Assembly (NCBI RefSeq): GCF_026212465.1
Contig: NC_080061.1
Span: 22,334,787 to 22,398,786, forward strand
Origin: Amaranthus tricolor
Lineage: Eukaryota > Streptophyta > Magnoliopsida > Caryophyllales > Amaranthaceae
DNA: 64,000 nt
Direction of reading: 5' to 3'
The stretch's first letter is position 1. Each line of letters begins with the position of its first letter. Below are positions 1 through 10,161 of the stretch, one piece after another. The notes below the pieces were generated by a model. That model did no database searches and was not told the DNA's origin. It saw only the letters and a list, made by a program, of their open reading frames with translations. The translations under genes and the position numbers were made by a program.

Positions 1-435
1 GTTCTAAGTTGCTTTTTTAAAAATTTTTTAGCTTTTTTATCACTTTCTCGAATAAAGTGGTTCAAACTTGATTTGTTTGGCAACAAACAAGGTGCACAAC
101 ACTATTTGGTATATATTATTGTGCTGATAATGTTTAGAATCGAAAACAACAATCATATGCTTGAAATTACATGCTAAGTTGCTTTTTTCAAGTTTTTAAA
201 AGATTTTTTAGCACTTTCTCGCATAAAGTCGTTCAAACATGGTTTGTTTTGCACGAAAAATGGCACCCAACACTATTTAGTTTATATTATTATGTTGAAA
301 TGGTTAGACTCGAAAATAATAGTCATGTACTTGAAATTACGTGCTAAGTAGCCTTTTAATGTTTTTAATTTTTTTTTGGCACTTTCCCGCAGAAAGTGGC
401 TCAAACTTGATTTGTTTCGCACGAAACTCGACGCA
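1..435 (+). repeat. Partial left end: C tail, D, E and F/A hybrid spacer
   Basis: The window opens inside the spacer after a C monomer. The D box starts near 97 and the E box near 268. The next box, at 436, is type A rather than the expected F. The spacer before it begins F-like (GCTAAGTAGCCTTTTAATG near 343-362) and becomes A-like by GAAACTCGACGC near 424. This is an in-register exchange between the paralogous positions F and A. Confidence 0.85.
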
Positions 436-2061
436 CAACACTATTTGGAAAAAATTATTGTGTTGAAATGGTTGGAATTGAAAACAATAGTCATATGCTT
501 GAAATTACGTGTTAAGGTTCTTTTTAAATATTATTTTGGAAACAAACAAGGCACAAAACACTATTTGGTATATATTATTGTGTTGAAATGGTTAGAATCG
601 CAAACAATAGTCATGTACTTGAAATTACGGGTTAAGTTGCGTTTTTAATGTTTTAAATATTATTTTGGCAATAACTCGCATAAAATTATTCAAACTTGGT
701 TTGTCTCGCATGAAACAAAGCACACAACACTATTCGCTATAAACTATTCTGTAGAAATGGTTAGAATCAAAAACAATAGTTATATGCTTGATATTACGTT
801 CTAAGTTGCCTTTTTAAAATTTTTTTTAGCTTTTTTATCACTTTCTCGAATAAAGTGGTTCCAACTTGATTTGTTTGGAACCAAACAAGGCGCACAACAC
901 TATTTGGTATATATTATAGTGTTGATAATGGTTAGAATCGAAAACAACAGTCATATGCTTAAAATTACGTGCTAAGTTGCATTTTTCATGTTTTTTTAAG
1001 ATTTTTTAGCACTTTTTCGCATAAAGACGTTCAAACTTGGTTTGTTTTGCACGAAAAATGGCACCCAACACTATTTAGTTTATATTATTATGTTGAAATG
1101 GTTAGACATGAAAATAATAGTCATGTACTTGAAATTACGTGCAAAGTACCCTTTTAATGTTTTTAATTTTTTTTTTGGCACTTTTCCGCAGAAAGTGGTT
1201 CAAACTTGGTTTGTTTCGCACGAACTCGGCACACGATACTATTTGGTATAAATTATTGTATTGAAATTGTTGGAATCGAAAAAAGTAGTCATATGTTTGA
1301 AACTACGTGCTAAGTTACTTTTTAAAATTTTTTTTTTTTTAGAACTTTCTCGCATAAAGTAGTTCAAACTTTGTTTTTTGCCAACAAACAAGGCACAGAA
1401 CAATATTTGGTATATATTATTGTGTTGAAATGGTTAGAATCGAACACAATAGTCATATACTTGAAATTACATGCTAAGTTGCGTTTTTAATGTTTTTTAT
1501 ATTTTTTTTGGCAATTTCACGCATAAAATGATTCAAACATGATTTGTTTCGCACGAAACCTAGCAGACAACACTATTTGGCATAAATTATTGTGTTGAAA
1601 TGGTTAGAATCAAAAACAATAGTCATATGCTTGAAATTACGTGCTAAGTTGCTTTATAAAAATTTTTTTTGTTTTTTAGCACTTTCTTGCAGAAAGTGGT
1701 TTAAATTTGGTTTGTTTGGTAACACTATTTGGTACATATTATTGTGTTAAAATGGTTAGAATGGAAAACATTACTCATATGTTTGAATTTACGTGCTAAG
1801 TTGCTTTTTTCAAGTTTTTGTTAGATTTTTTAGCACTTTCTCGTATAAAGTTGTTCAAACTTGGTTTGTTTTGCACAAAACATGGCACCAAAAACTATTT
1901 AGTTTATAATATTATGTTGAAATGGTTGACTCGAAAACAATAGTCATGTACATGATATTACGTGCTGAGTTACGTTTTTAATGTTTTTTTTTTTATAGTT
2001 TTTGGCACTTTCCCGCAGAAAGTGGCTCAAACTTGGTTTGTTTCACACGAAACTCGACGCA
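436..2061 (+). repeat. HOR unit 1, 10-mer, variant V1
   Basis: 1626 bp, order A-J. Its A box is altered (TTTGGAAAAAATTATTG) and follows the F/A hybrid. V1 markers: D has GGAACCAAACAAGG near 868, the E spacer has GCAAAGTACCC near 1141, and J has TAATATTATGTTGAAATGG with GACTCG near 1907-1935. Confidence 0.9.
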
Positions 2062-3680
2062 CAACACTATTTGGTATAAATTATTGTGTTGAAATGGTTG
2101 GAATCGAAAACAATAGTCATATGCTTGAAATTACGTGTTAAGGTTCTTTTTAAATATTGTTTTGGCAACAAACAAGGCACACAACACTATTTGGTATATA
2201 TTATTGTGTTGAAATGGTTAGAATCGCAAACAATAGTCATGTACTTGAAATTACGTGTTAAGTTGCGTTTTTAATGTTTTAAATATTATTTTTGAAATAT
2301 CTCGCATAAAATTATTCAAACTTGGTTTGTTTCGCACGAAACCAAGCACACAACACTATTCGCTATAAACTATTCTGTAGAAATGGTTAGAATCAAAAAC
2401 AATAGTTATATGCTTGAAATTACGTTCTAAGTTGCTTTTTTAAAAATTTTTTTAGCTTTTTTATCACTTTCTCGATTAAAGTGGTTCAAACTTGATTTGT
2501 TTGGAACCAAACAAGGCGCACAACACTATTTGGTATATATTATAGTATTGATAATGGTTAGAATCGAAAACAACAGTCATATGCTTAAAATTACGTGCTA
2601 AGTTGCTTTTTTCATGTTTTTTTAAGATTTTTTAGCACTTTTTCGCATAAAGACGTTCAAACTTGGTTTGTTTTGCACGAAAAATGGCACCCAACACTAT
2701 TTAGTTTATATTATTATGTTGAAATGGTTAGACTCAAAAATAATAGTCATGTACTTGAAATTACGTGCAAAGTAGCCTTTTAATGTTTTTAATTTTTTTT
2801 TTGGCACTTTCCCGCAGAAAGTGGCTGAAACTTGGTTTGTTTCGCACGAAACTCGGCACACGATACTATTTGGTATAAATTATTGTGTTGAAATTGTTGG
2901 AATCGAAAAAAGTAGTCATATGTTTGAAACTACGTGCTAAGTTACTTTTTAAAATTTTTTTTTTTCGAACTTTCTCGCATAAAGTAGTTCAAACTTTGTT
3001 TTTTGCCAACAAACAAGGCACAGAACAATATTTGGTATATATTATTGTGTTGAAATGGTTAGAATCGAACAGAATAGTCATATACTTGAAATTACATGCT
3101 AAGTTGCGTTTTTAATGTTTTTTATATTTTTTTTTGGCAATTTCACGCATAAAATGATTCAAACATGATTTGTTTCGCACGAAACCTAGCACACAACACT
3201 ATTTGGTATAAATTATTGTGTTGAAATGGTTAGAATCAAAAACAATAGTCATATGCTTGAAATTACGTGCTAAGTTGCTTTTTAAATTTTTTTTTGGTTT
3301 TTTAGCACTTTCTTGCAGAAAGTGGTTTAAATTTGGTTTGTTTGGTAACACTATTTGGTACATATTATTGTGTTAAAATGGTTAGAATGGAAAACATTAC
3401 TCATATGTTTGAATTTACGTGCTAAGTTGCTTTTTTCAAGTTTTTGTTAGATTTTTTAGCACTTTCTCGTATAAAGTTGTTCAAACTTGGTTTGTTTTGC
3501 ACAAAACATGGCACCAAAAACTATTTAGTTTATAATATTATGTTGAAATGGTTGACTCGAAAACAATAGTCTTGTACATTAAATTACGTGCTAAGTTGCG
3601 TTTTTAATGTTTTTTTTATATAGTTTTTGGCACTTTCCCGCAGAAAGTGACTTGGTTTGTTTCACACGAAACTCGACGCA
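2062..3680 (+). repeat. HOR unit 2, 10-mer, variant V1
   Basis: 1619 bp, order A-J. It shares the V1 D, E and J markers with unit 1. A short deletion near 3648 turns the usual GAAAGTGGCTCAAACTTGG into GAAAGTGACTTGG just before the next A monomer, which accounts for much of the reduced length. Confidence 0.9.
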
Positions 3681-5271
3681 CAACACTATTTGGTATAAAT
3701 TATTGTGTTGAAATGGTTGGAATCGAAAACAATAGTCATATGCTTGAAATTACGTGTTAAGGTTCTTTTTAAATATTGTTTTGGCAACAAACAAGGCACA
3801 CAACACTATTTGGTATATATTATTGTGTTGAAATGGTTAGAATCGCAAACAATAGTCATGTACTTGAAATTACGTGTTAAGTTGCGTTTTTAATGTTTTA
3901 AATATTATTTTGGAAATATCTCGCATAAAATTATTCAAACTTGGTTTGTTTCGCACGAAACCAAGCACACAACACTATTCGCTATAAACTATTCTGTAGA
4001 AATGGTTAGAATCAAAAACAATAGTTATATGCTTGAAATTACGTTCTAAGTTGCTTTTTTAAAAATTTTTATTGCTTTTTTATCACTTTCTCGAATAAAG
4101 TAGTTCAAACTTGATTTGTTTGGAACCAAACAAGGCGCACAACACTATTTGGTATATATTATAGTATTGATAATGGTTAGAATCGAAAACAACAGTCATA
4201 TGCTTAAAATTACGTGCTAAGTTGCTTTTTTCATGTTTTTTTTAAGATTTTTTAGCACTTTTTCGCATAAAGACGTTCAAACTTGGTTTGTTTTGCACGA
4301 AAAATGGCACCCAACACTATTTAGTTTATATTATTATGTTGAAATGGTTAGACTCAAAAATAATAGTCATGTACTTGAAATTACGTGCAAAGTAGCCTTT
4401 TAATGTTTTTAATTTTTTTTTTGGCACTTTCCCGCAAAAAGTGGCTGAAACTAGGTTTGTTTCGCACGAAACTCGGCACACGATACTATTTAGTATAAAT
4501 TATTTTGTTGAAATTGTTGGAATCGAAAAAAGTAGTCATATGTTTGAAACTACGTGCTAAGTTACTTTTTAAAATTTTTTTTTTTTAGAACTTTCTCGCA
4601 TAAAGTAGTTCAAACTTTGTTTTTTGCCAACAAACAAGGCACAGAACAATATTTGGTATATATTATTGTGTTGAAATGGTTAGAATCGAACACAATAGTC
4701 ATATACTTGAAATTACATGCTAAGTTGCGTTTTTAATGTTTTTTATATTTTTTTTGGCAATTTCACGCATAAAATGATTCAAACATGATTTGTTTCGCAC
4801 GAAACCTAGCACACAACACTATTTGGTATAAATTATTATGTTGAAATGGTTAGAATCAAAAACAATAGTCATATGCTTGAAATTACGTGCTAAGTTGCTT
4901 TTTAAAATTTTTTTAGGTTTTTTAGCACTTTCTTGCATAAAGTGGTTTAAATTTGGTTTGTTTGGCAACACTATTTGGTACATTACTCATATGTTTTAAT
5001 TTACGTGCTAAGTTTCTTTTTTCAAGTTTTTGTTAGATTTTTTAGCATTTTCTCGTATAAAGTTGTTCAAACTTGGTTTGTTTTGCACGAAACATGGCAC
5101 CAAATACTATTTACTTTATATTATTGTGTTGAAATAGTTTGACCCGAAAACAATATTCATGTACTTGAAATTACGTGCTATGTTGCGTTTTTAATGTTTT
5201 TTTTATCGTTTTTGGCACTTTCCCACAGAAAGTGGCTGAAACTTGGTTCGTTTCGCACGAAACTCGACGCA
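3681..5271 (+). repeat. HOR unit 3, 10-mer with I deletion; V1 to V2 switch
   Basis: 1591 bp. Monomers A-G carry V1 markers, while I-J match V2 (AGGTTTTTTAGCAC in the I spacer; TTTACTTTATATTATTG and GACCCG in J). The switch lies near 4.85-4.95 kb. Monomer I lost about 34 bp after GGTACAT near 4983. The lost segment is bounded by direct repeats of ACAT, as expected for slippage or microhomology-mediated deletion. Confidence 0.88.
3940..3965 (+). repeat. 26 bp inverted repeat before C (representative)
   Basis: Arms CTTGGTTT and AAACCAAG are perfect 8-base complements around a 10-base centre that holds the GTTTCG/CG core. The element is intact before C in many V1 and V3 units (for example near 48,402-48,427). 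It is broken in V2, where GCCAAG replaces ACCAAG. It could extrude as a hairpin or bind a dimeric protein; neither is shown. Confidence 0.7.
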
Positions 5272-5391
5272 CAACACTATTTGGTATAAATTATTGTGTT
5301 GAAATGGTTGGAATCGAAAACAATAGTCATATGCTTGAAATTACGTGTTAAGTTTCTTTTTAAATATTATTTTGGCAACAAACGAGGCACA
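5272..5391 (+). repeat. Monomer A (short, 120 bp)
   Basis: The box is followed by GGTATAAATTATTGTGTTG and GGTTGGAATCG, then GTGTTAAG. About 48 bp containing the ACTTTCTCGCATAAAG and CAAAC elements are missing between the T-tract and the GGCAACAAAC before the next box. The same deletion is present in every intact HOR in the window, so it is an ancestral, fixed character. Confidence 0.88.
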
Positions 5392-5560
5392 CAACACTAT
5401 TTGGTATATATTATTGTGTTGAAATGGTTAGAATCGCAAACAATAGTCATGTACTTGAAATTACGTGTTAAGTTGCGTTTTTAATGTTTTAAATATTATT
5501 TTGGCAATATCTCGCATAAAATTATTCAAACTTGGTTTGTTTCGCACGAAGCCAAGCACA
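5392..5560 (+). repeat. Monomer B
   Basis: 169 bp. Recognised by GGTATATATTATTG and GAATCGCAAACAATAG, with the spacer TTTTAAATATTATTTTGGCAATATCTCGC. Its closest relative in the HOR is G. Confidence 0.88.
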
Positions 5561-5730
5561 CAACACTATTTACTATAAACTATTGTGGAGAAATGGTTAG
5601 AATCAAAAACAATAGTCATAAGCTTGAAATTACGTTCTAAGTTGGTTTTTTAAAAATTTTTTTAGCTTTTTTATCACTTTCTCGAATAAAGTGGTTCAAA
5701 CATGATTTTTTTGGCAACAAACAAGGAGCA
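5561..5730 (+). repeat. Monomer C
   Basis: 170 bp. Recognised by TTTACTATAAA or TTTGCTATAAA, GTGTAGAAATGG and ACGTTCTAAG; the unit-specific base is CATAAGCTTG in V2. It is followed by a TTTAGCTTTTTTATCAC spacer. Its closest relative is H. Confidence 0.88.
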
Positions 5731-5900
5731 CAACACTATTTGGTATATATTATTGTGCTGATAATGTTTAGAATCGAAAACAACAGTCATATTCTTGAAA
5801 TTACGTGCTAAGTTGCTTTTTCAAGTTTTTTAAAGATTTTTTAGAACTTTCTCGCATAAAGTCGTTCAAACTTGGTTTGTTTTGCACGAAAAATGGCATC
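5731..5900 (+). repeat. Monomer D
   Basis: 170 bp. Recognised by GTGCTGATAATG, GAAAACAACAGTCAT and a spacer TTTTTCAAGTTTTTTAAAG. D is the monomer whose preceding segment varies most between blocks: GGAACCAAAC in V1, TTTTTTGGCAAC in V2, GCAAAACAC in V3. Its closest relative is I. Confidence 0.88.
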
Positions 5901-6071
5901 CAACACTATTTAGTTTATATTATTATGTTGAAATGGTTAGACTCGAAAATAATAGTCATGTACTTGAAATTACGTGCTAAGTTGCATTTTTAATGTTTTT
6001 AATATTTTTTTTTGGCATTTTCCCGCAGAAAGTTGCTCAAACATGGTTTGTTTCGCACGAAACTCGGCACA
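5901..6071 (+). repeat. Monomer E
   Basis: 171 bp. Recognised by TTTAGTTTATATTATTATG, GGTTAGACTCG and AATAATAGTCATGTAC, preceded by GTTTTGCACGAAAAATGG in place of the perfect GTTTCGCACGAAAC dyad. Its closest relative is J. Confidence 0.88.
6050..6063 (+). repeat. Dyad element GTTTCG-CA-CGAAAC (representative, before F)
   Basis: Six-base inverted arms around a CA centre, 14 bp. The same element lies before A (5250-5263) and H (6387-6400) of this unit, before C and J in many other units, and as a weakened form before E. It is absent before B, D, G and I, which carry GGCAAC or GCCAAC with AACAAACAAGG. A binding or structural role is inferred. Confidence 0.75.
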
Positions 6072-6239
6072 CGATACTATTTGGTATAAATTATTGTGTT
6101 GAAATTGTTGGAATCGAAAAAAGTAGTCATATGTTTGAAATTACGTGCTAAGTTACTTTCTAGATTTTTTTTTATTTTTTTTAGAACTTTCTCGCATAAA
6201 GTAGTTCAAACTTTGTTTTTTGCCAACAAACAAGGCACA
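6072..6239 (+). repeat. Monomer F
   Basis: 168 bp. The box is CGATACTATTTGGTATAAAT. It is followed by GAAATTGTTGGAATCG and AAAAAAGTAGTCATATG. The preceding bases GCACGAAACTCGGCACA are shared in part with A. Confidence 0.88.
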
Positions 6240-6408
6240 AAACAATATTTGGTATATATCATTGTGTTGAAATGGTTAGAATCGAACACAATAGTCATGT
6301 ACATGAAATTACATGCTAAGTTGCGTTTTTAATGTTTTTTATATTTTTTTGGCTATTTCGCGCATAAAATGATTCAAACATGATTTGTTTCGCACGAAAC
6401 CTAGCACA
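6240..6408 (+). repeat. Monomer G
   Basis: 169 bp. The box is degenerate (AACAATATTTGG). It is marked by GAATCGAACACAATAG and ACATGCTAAG, with a preceding TTTGTTTTTTGCCAACAAAC. The spacer has CGCGCATAAAATGATTC. Confidence 0.88.
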
Positions 6409-6560
6409 CAACACTATTTGGTATAAATTATTGTGTTGAAACAGTTAGAATCAAAAACAATAGTCATATGCTTTAAATTACGTGCTAAGTTGCTTTTTAA
6501 AATTTTTTTAGGTTTTTTAGCACTTTCTTGCATAATGTGGTTTAAATTTGGTTTGTTTGG
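6409..6560 (+). repeat. Monomer H (152 bp)
   Basis: Recognised by GGTATAAATTATTG and GAATCAAAAACAATAG, preceded by GCACGAAACCTAGCACA. The interval to I is shortened because the AACAAGG-type bases between TTTGGCAAC and the I box are missing. Confidence 0.88.
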
Positions 6561-6730
6561 CAACACTATTTGGTACATATTATTATGTTAAAATGGTTAG
6601 AATAGAAAACATTACTCATATGTTTGAATTTACGTGCTAAGTTTCTTTTTTCAAGTTTTTGTTAGATTTTTTAGCATTTTCTCGTATAAAGTTGTTCAAA
6701 CTTGGTTTGTTTTGCACGAAACATGGCACC
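6561..6730 (+). repeat. Monomer I
   Basis: 170 bp. Recognised by GGTACATATTATT, GTTAAAATGGTTAGAAT, AACATTACTCATATG and TTTGAATTTACG. This monomer is a deletion hotspot elsewhere in the window (units 3, 14, 16 and their copies). Confidence 0.88.
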
Positions 6731-6900
6731 ATATACTATTTACTTTATATTATTGTGTTGAAATGGTTTGACCCGAAAACAATATTCATGCACTTGAAAT
6801 TACGTGCTAAGTTGCGTTTTTAATGTTTTTTTTATCGTTTTTGGCACTTTCCCACAGAAAGTGGCTGAAACTTGGTTCGTTTCGCACGAAACTCGACGCA
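6731..6900 (+). repeat. Monomer J
   Basis: 170 bp. Recognised by ACTATTTACTTTATATTATT, GTTTGACCCG (GACTCG or GGCTCG in other blocks) and a spacer TTTTTATCGTTTTTGGCACTT leading into the next A. Confidence 0.88.
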
Positions 6901-8530
6901 CAACACTATTTGGTATAAATTATTGTGTTGAAATGGTTGGAATCGAAAACAATAGTCATATGCTTGAAATTACGTGTTAAGTTTCTTTTTAAATATTATT
7001 TTGGCAACAAACGAGGCACACAACACTATTTGGTATATATTATTGTGTTGAAATGGTTAGAATCGCAAACAATAGTCATGTACTTGAAATTACGTGTTAA
7101 GTTGCGTTTTTAATGTTTTAAATATTATTTTGGCAATATCTCGCATAAAATTATTCAAACTTGGTTTGTTTCGCACGAAGCCAAGCACACAACACTATTT
7201 ACTATAAATTATTGTGTAGAAATGGTTAGAATCAAAAACAATAGTCATAAGCTTGAAATTACGTTCTAAGTTGCTTTTTTAAAAATTTTTTTAGCTTTTT
7301 TATCACTTTCTCGAATAAAGTGGTTCAAACTTGATTTTTTTGGCAACAAACAAGGAGCACAACACTATTTGGTATATATTATTGTGCTGATAATGTTTAG
7401 AATCGAAAACAACAATCATATGCTTGAAATTACGTGCTAAGTTGCTTTTTTCAAGTTTTTTAAAGATTTTTTAGAACTTTCTCGCATAAAGTCGTTCAAA
7501 CTTGGTTTGTTTTGCACGAAAAATGGCATCCAACACTATTTAGTTTATATTATTATGTTGAAATGGTTAGACTCGAAAATAATAGTCATGTACTTGAAAT
7601 TACGTGCTAAGTTGCATTTTTAATGTTTTTAATATTTTTTTTTGGCATTTTCCCGCAGAAAGTGGCTCATACTTGGTTTGTTTCGCACGAAACTCGGCAC
7701 ACGATACTATTTGGTATAAATTATTGTGTTGAAATTGTTGGAATCGAAAAAAGTAGTCATATGTTTGAAATTACGTGCTAAGTTACTTTCTAGATTTTTT
7801 TTTATTTTTTTTAGAACTTTCTCGCATAAAGTAGTTCAAACTTTATTTTTTGCCAACAAACAAGGCACAAAACAATATTTGGTATATATCATTGTGTTGA
7901 AATGGTTAGAATCGAACACAATAGTCATGTACATGAAATTACATGCTAAGTTGCGTTTTTAATGTTTTTTATATTTTTTTGGCTATTTCGCGCATAAAAT
8001 GATTCAAACATGATTTGTTTCGCACGAAACCTAGCACACAACACTATTTGGTATAAATTATTGTGTTGAAACAGTTAGAATCAAAAACAATAGTCATATG
8101 CTTTAAATTACGTGCTAAGTTGCTTTTTAAAATTTTTTTAGGTTTTTTAGCACTTTCTTGCATAAAGTGGTTTAAATTTGGTTTGTTTGGCAACACTATT
8201 TGGTACATATTATTATGTTAAAATGGTTAGAATGGAAAACATTACTCATATGTTTGAATTTACGTGCTAAGTTTCTTTTTTCAAGTTTTTGTTAGATTTT
8301 TTAGCATTTTCTCGTATAAAGTTGTTCAAACTTGGTTTGTTTTGCACGAAACATGGCACCAAATACTATTTACTTTATATTATTGTGTTGAAATGGTTTG
8401 ACCCGAAAACAATATTCATGTACTTGAAATTACGTGCTAAGTTGCGTTTTTAATGTTTTTTTTATCGTTTTTGGCACTTTCCCACAGAAAGTGGCTGAAA
8501 CTTGGTTCGTTTCGCACGAAACTCGACGCA
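6901..8530 (+). repeat. HOR unit 5, 10-mer, variant V2
   Basis: 1630 bp. It shares all V2 markers with unit 4. Small differences include GCTCATACTTGG near 7665 before F. Confidence 0.92.
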
Positions 8531-10161
8531 CAACACTATTTGGTATAAATTATTGTGTTGAAATGGTTGGAATCGAAAACAATAGTCATATGCTTGAAAT
8601 TACGTGTTAAGTTTCTTTTTAAATATTATTTTGGCAACAAACGAGGCACACAACACTATTTGGTATATATTATTGTGTTGAAATGGTTAGAATCGCAAAC
8701 AATAGTCATGTACTTGAAATTACGTGTTAAGTTGCGTCTTTAATGTTTTAAATATTATTTTGGCAATATCTCGCATAAAATTATTCAAACTTGGTTTGTT
8801 TCGCACGAAGCCAAGCACACAACACTATTTACTATAAATTATTGTGTAGAAATGGTTAGAATCAAAAACAATAGTCATAAGCTTGAAATTACGTTCTAAG
8901 TTGCTTTTTTAAAAATTTTTTTAGCTTTTTTATCACTTTCTCGAATAAAGTGGTTCAAACATGATTTTTTTGGCAACAAACAAGGAGCACAACACTATTT
9001 GGTATATATTATTGTGCTGATAATGTTTAGAATCGAAAACAACAGTCATATTCTTGAAATTACGTGCTAAGTTGCTTTTTTCAAGTTTTTTAAAGATTTT
9101 TTAGAACTTTCTCGCATAAAGTCATTCAAACTTGGTTTGTTTTGCACGAAAAATGGCATCCAACACTATTTAGTTTATATTATTATGTTGAAATGGTTAG
9201 ACTCGAAAATAATAGTCATGTACTTGAAATTACGTGCTAAGTTGCATTTTTAATGTTTTTAATATTTTTTTTTGGCATTTTCCCGCAGAAAGTTGCTCAA
9301 ACATGGTTTGTTTCGCACGAAACTCGGCACACGATAATATTTGGTATAAATTATTGTGTTGAAATTGTTGGAATCGAAAAAAGTAGTCATATGTTTGAAA
9401 TTACGTGCTAAGTTACTTTCTAGATTTTTTTTTATTTTTTTTAGAACTTTCTCGCATAAAGTAGTTCAAACTTTGTTTTTTGCCAACAAACAAGGCACAA
9501 AACAATATTTGGTATTTATCATTGTGTTGAAATGGTTAGAATCGAACACAATAGTCATGTACATGAAATTACATGCTAAGTTGCGTTTTTAATGTTTTTT
9601 ATATTTTTTTGGCTATTTCGCGCATAAAATGATTCAAACATGATTTGTTTCGCACGAAACCTAGCACACAACACTATTTGGTATAAATTATTGTGTTGAA
9701 ACAGTTAGAATCAAAAACAATAGTCATATGCTTTAAATTACGTGCTAACTTGCTTTTTAAAATTTTTTTATTTTTTTTTAGCACTTTCTTGCATAAAGTG
9801 GTTTAAATTTGGTTTGTTTGGCAACACTATTTGGTACATATTATTATGTTAAAATGGTTAGAATGGAAACATTACTCATATGTTTGAATTTACGTGCTAA
9901 GTTTCTTTTTTCAAGTTTTTGTTAGATTTTTTAGCATTTTCTCGTATAAAGTTGTTCAAACTTGGTTTGTTTCGCACGAAACATGGCACCAAATACTATT
10001 TACTTTATATTATTGTGTTGAAATGGTTTGACCCGAAAAAAATATTCATGTACTTGAAATTACGTGCTAAGTTGCGTTTTTAATGTTTTTTTTTATCGTT
10101 TTTGGCACTTTCCCACAGAAAGTGGCTGAAACTTTGTTCGTTTCGCACGAAACTCGACGCA
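8531..10161 (+). repeat. HOR unit 6, 10-mer, variant V2
   Basis: 1631 bp. From E onward it is the first copy of the near-perfect doublet 9.2-12.5 kb. Private marks are GTGCTAACTTGC after H near 9743 and a longer T-tract before I. Confidence 0.92.

Larger units (their letters stand above)
5272..6071 (+). repeat. Pentamer half 1 (A-E) of the HOR
   Basis: 800 bp. Diagnostic bases pair each monomer with the one five positions later: A/F share ACTCG before the box and GTTGGAATCG after it, B/G share AACAAACAAGGCACA, C/H share TAGCACACAAC or CAAGCACACAAC plus GAATCAAAAACAATAG, D/I share the TTGGCAAC spacer, and E/J share ATGGCACC plus TTTAGTTTATATTATT. Confidence 0.85.
5272..6900 (+). repeat. HOR unit 4, canonical 10-mer (reference unit), variant V2
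   Basis: 1629 bp with all ten monomers. Box-to-box spacings are 120 (A-B), 169, 170, 170, 171, 168, 169, 152 (H-I), 170 and 170 bp. V2 markers: B has AACGAGGC, D has TTTTTTGGCAACAAACAAGG followed by AGCAC, G has CATGTACATGAAATT, H has GAAACAGTTAG, J has GACCCG. Its monomers are annotated separately as the key to the other units. Confidence 0.93.
6072..6900 (+). repeat. Pentamer half 2 (F-J) of the HOR
   Basis: 829 bp, the paralogue of A-E. It keeps the full-length spacer that A lacks (A to B 120 bp, F to G 168 bp). It has its own 15-18 bp loss before the I box that D does not share. Both deletions therefore probably occurred after the pentamer doubled. Confidence 0.85.

Noticed and set aside
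376..648. Open frame of 90 codons and the recurring ~62-79 codon frames with the same LKWLES-type peptide
   Set aside because: They recur once per monomer or HOR at the same phase, start at GTG/TTG or chance ATG, and change length with each indel. They are satellite sequence read in frame, not genes.
9770..9782. Long T-runs as transcription terminators
   Set aside because: They are a constant part of each monomer, with no gene or G+C-rich stem upstream. They are treated as a satellite feature.
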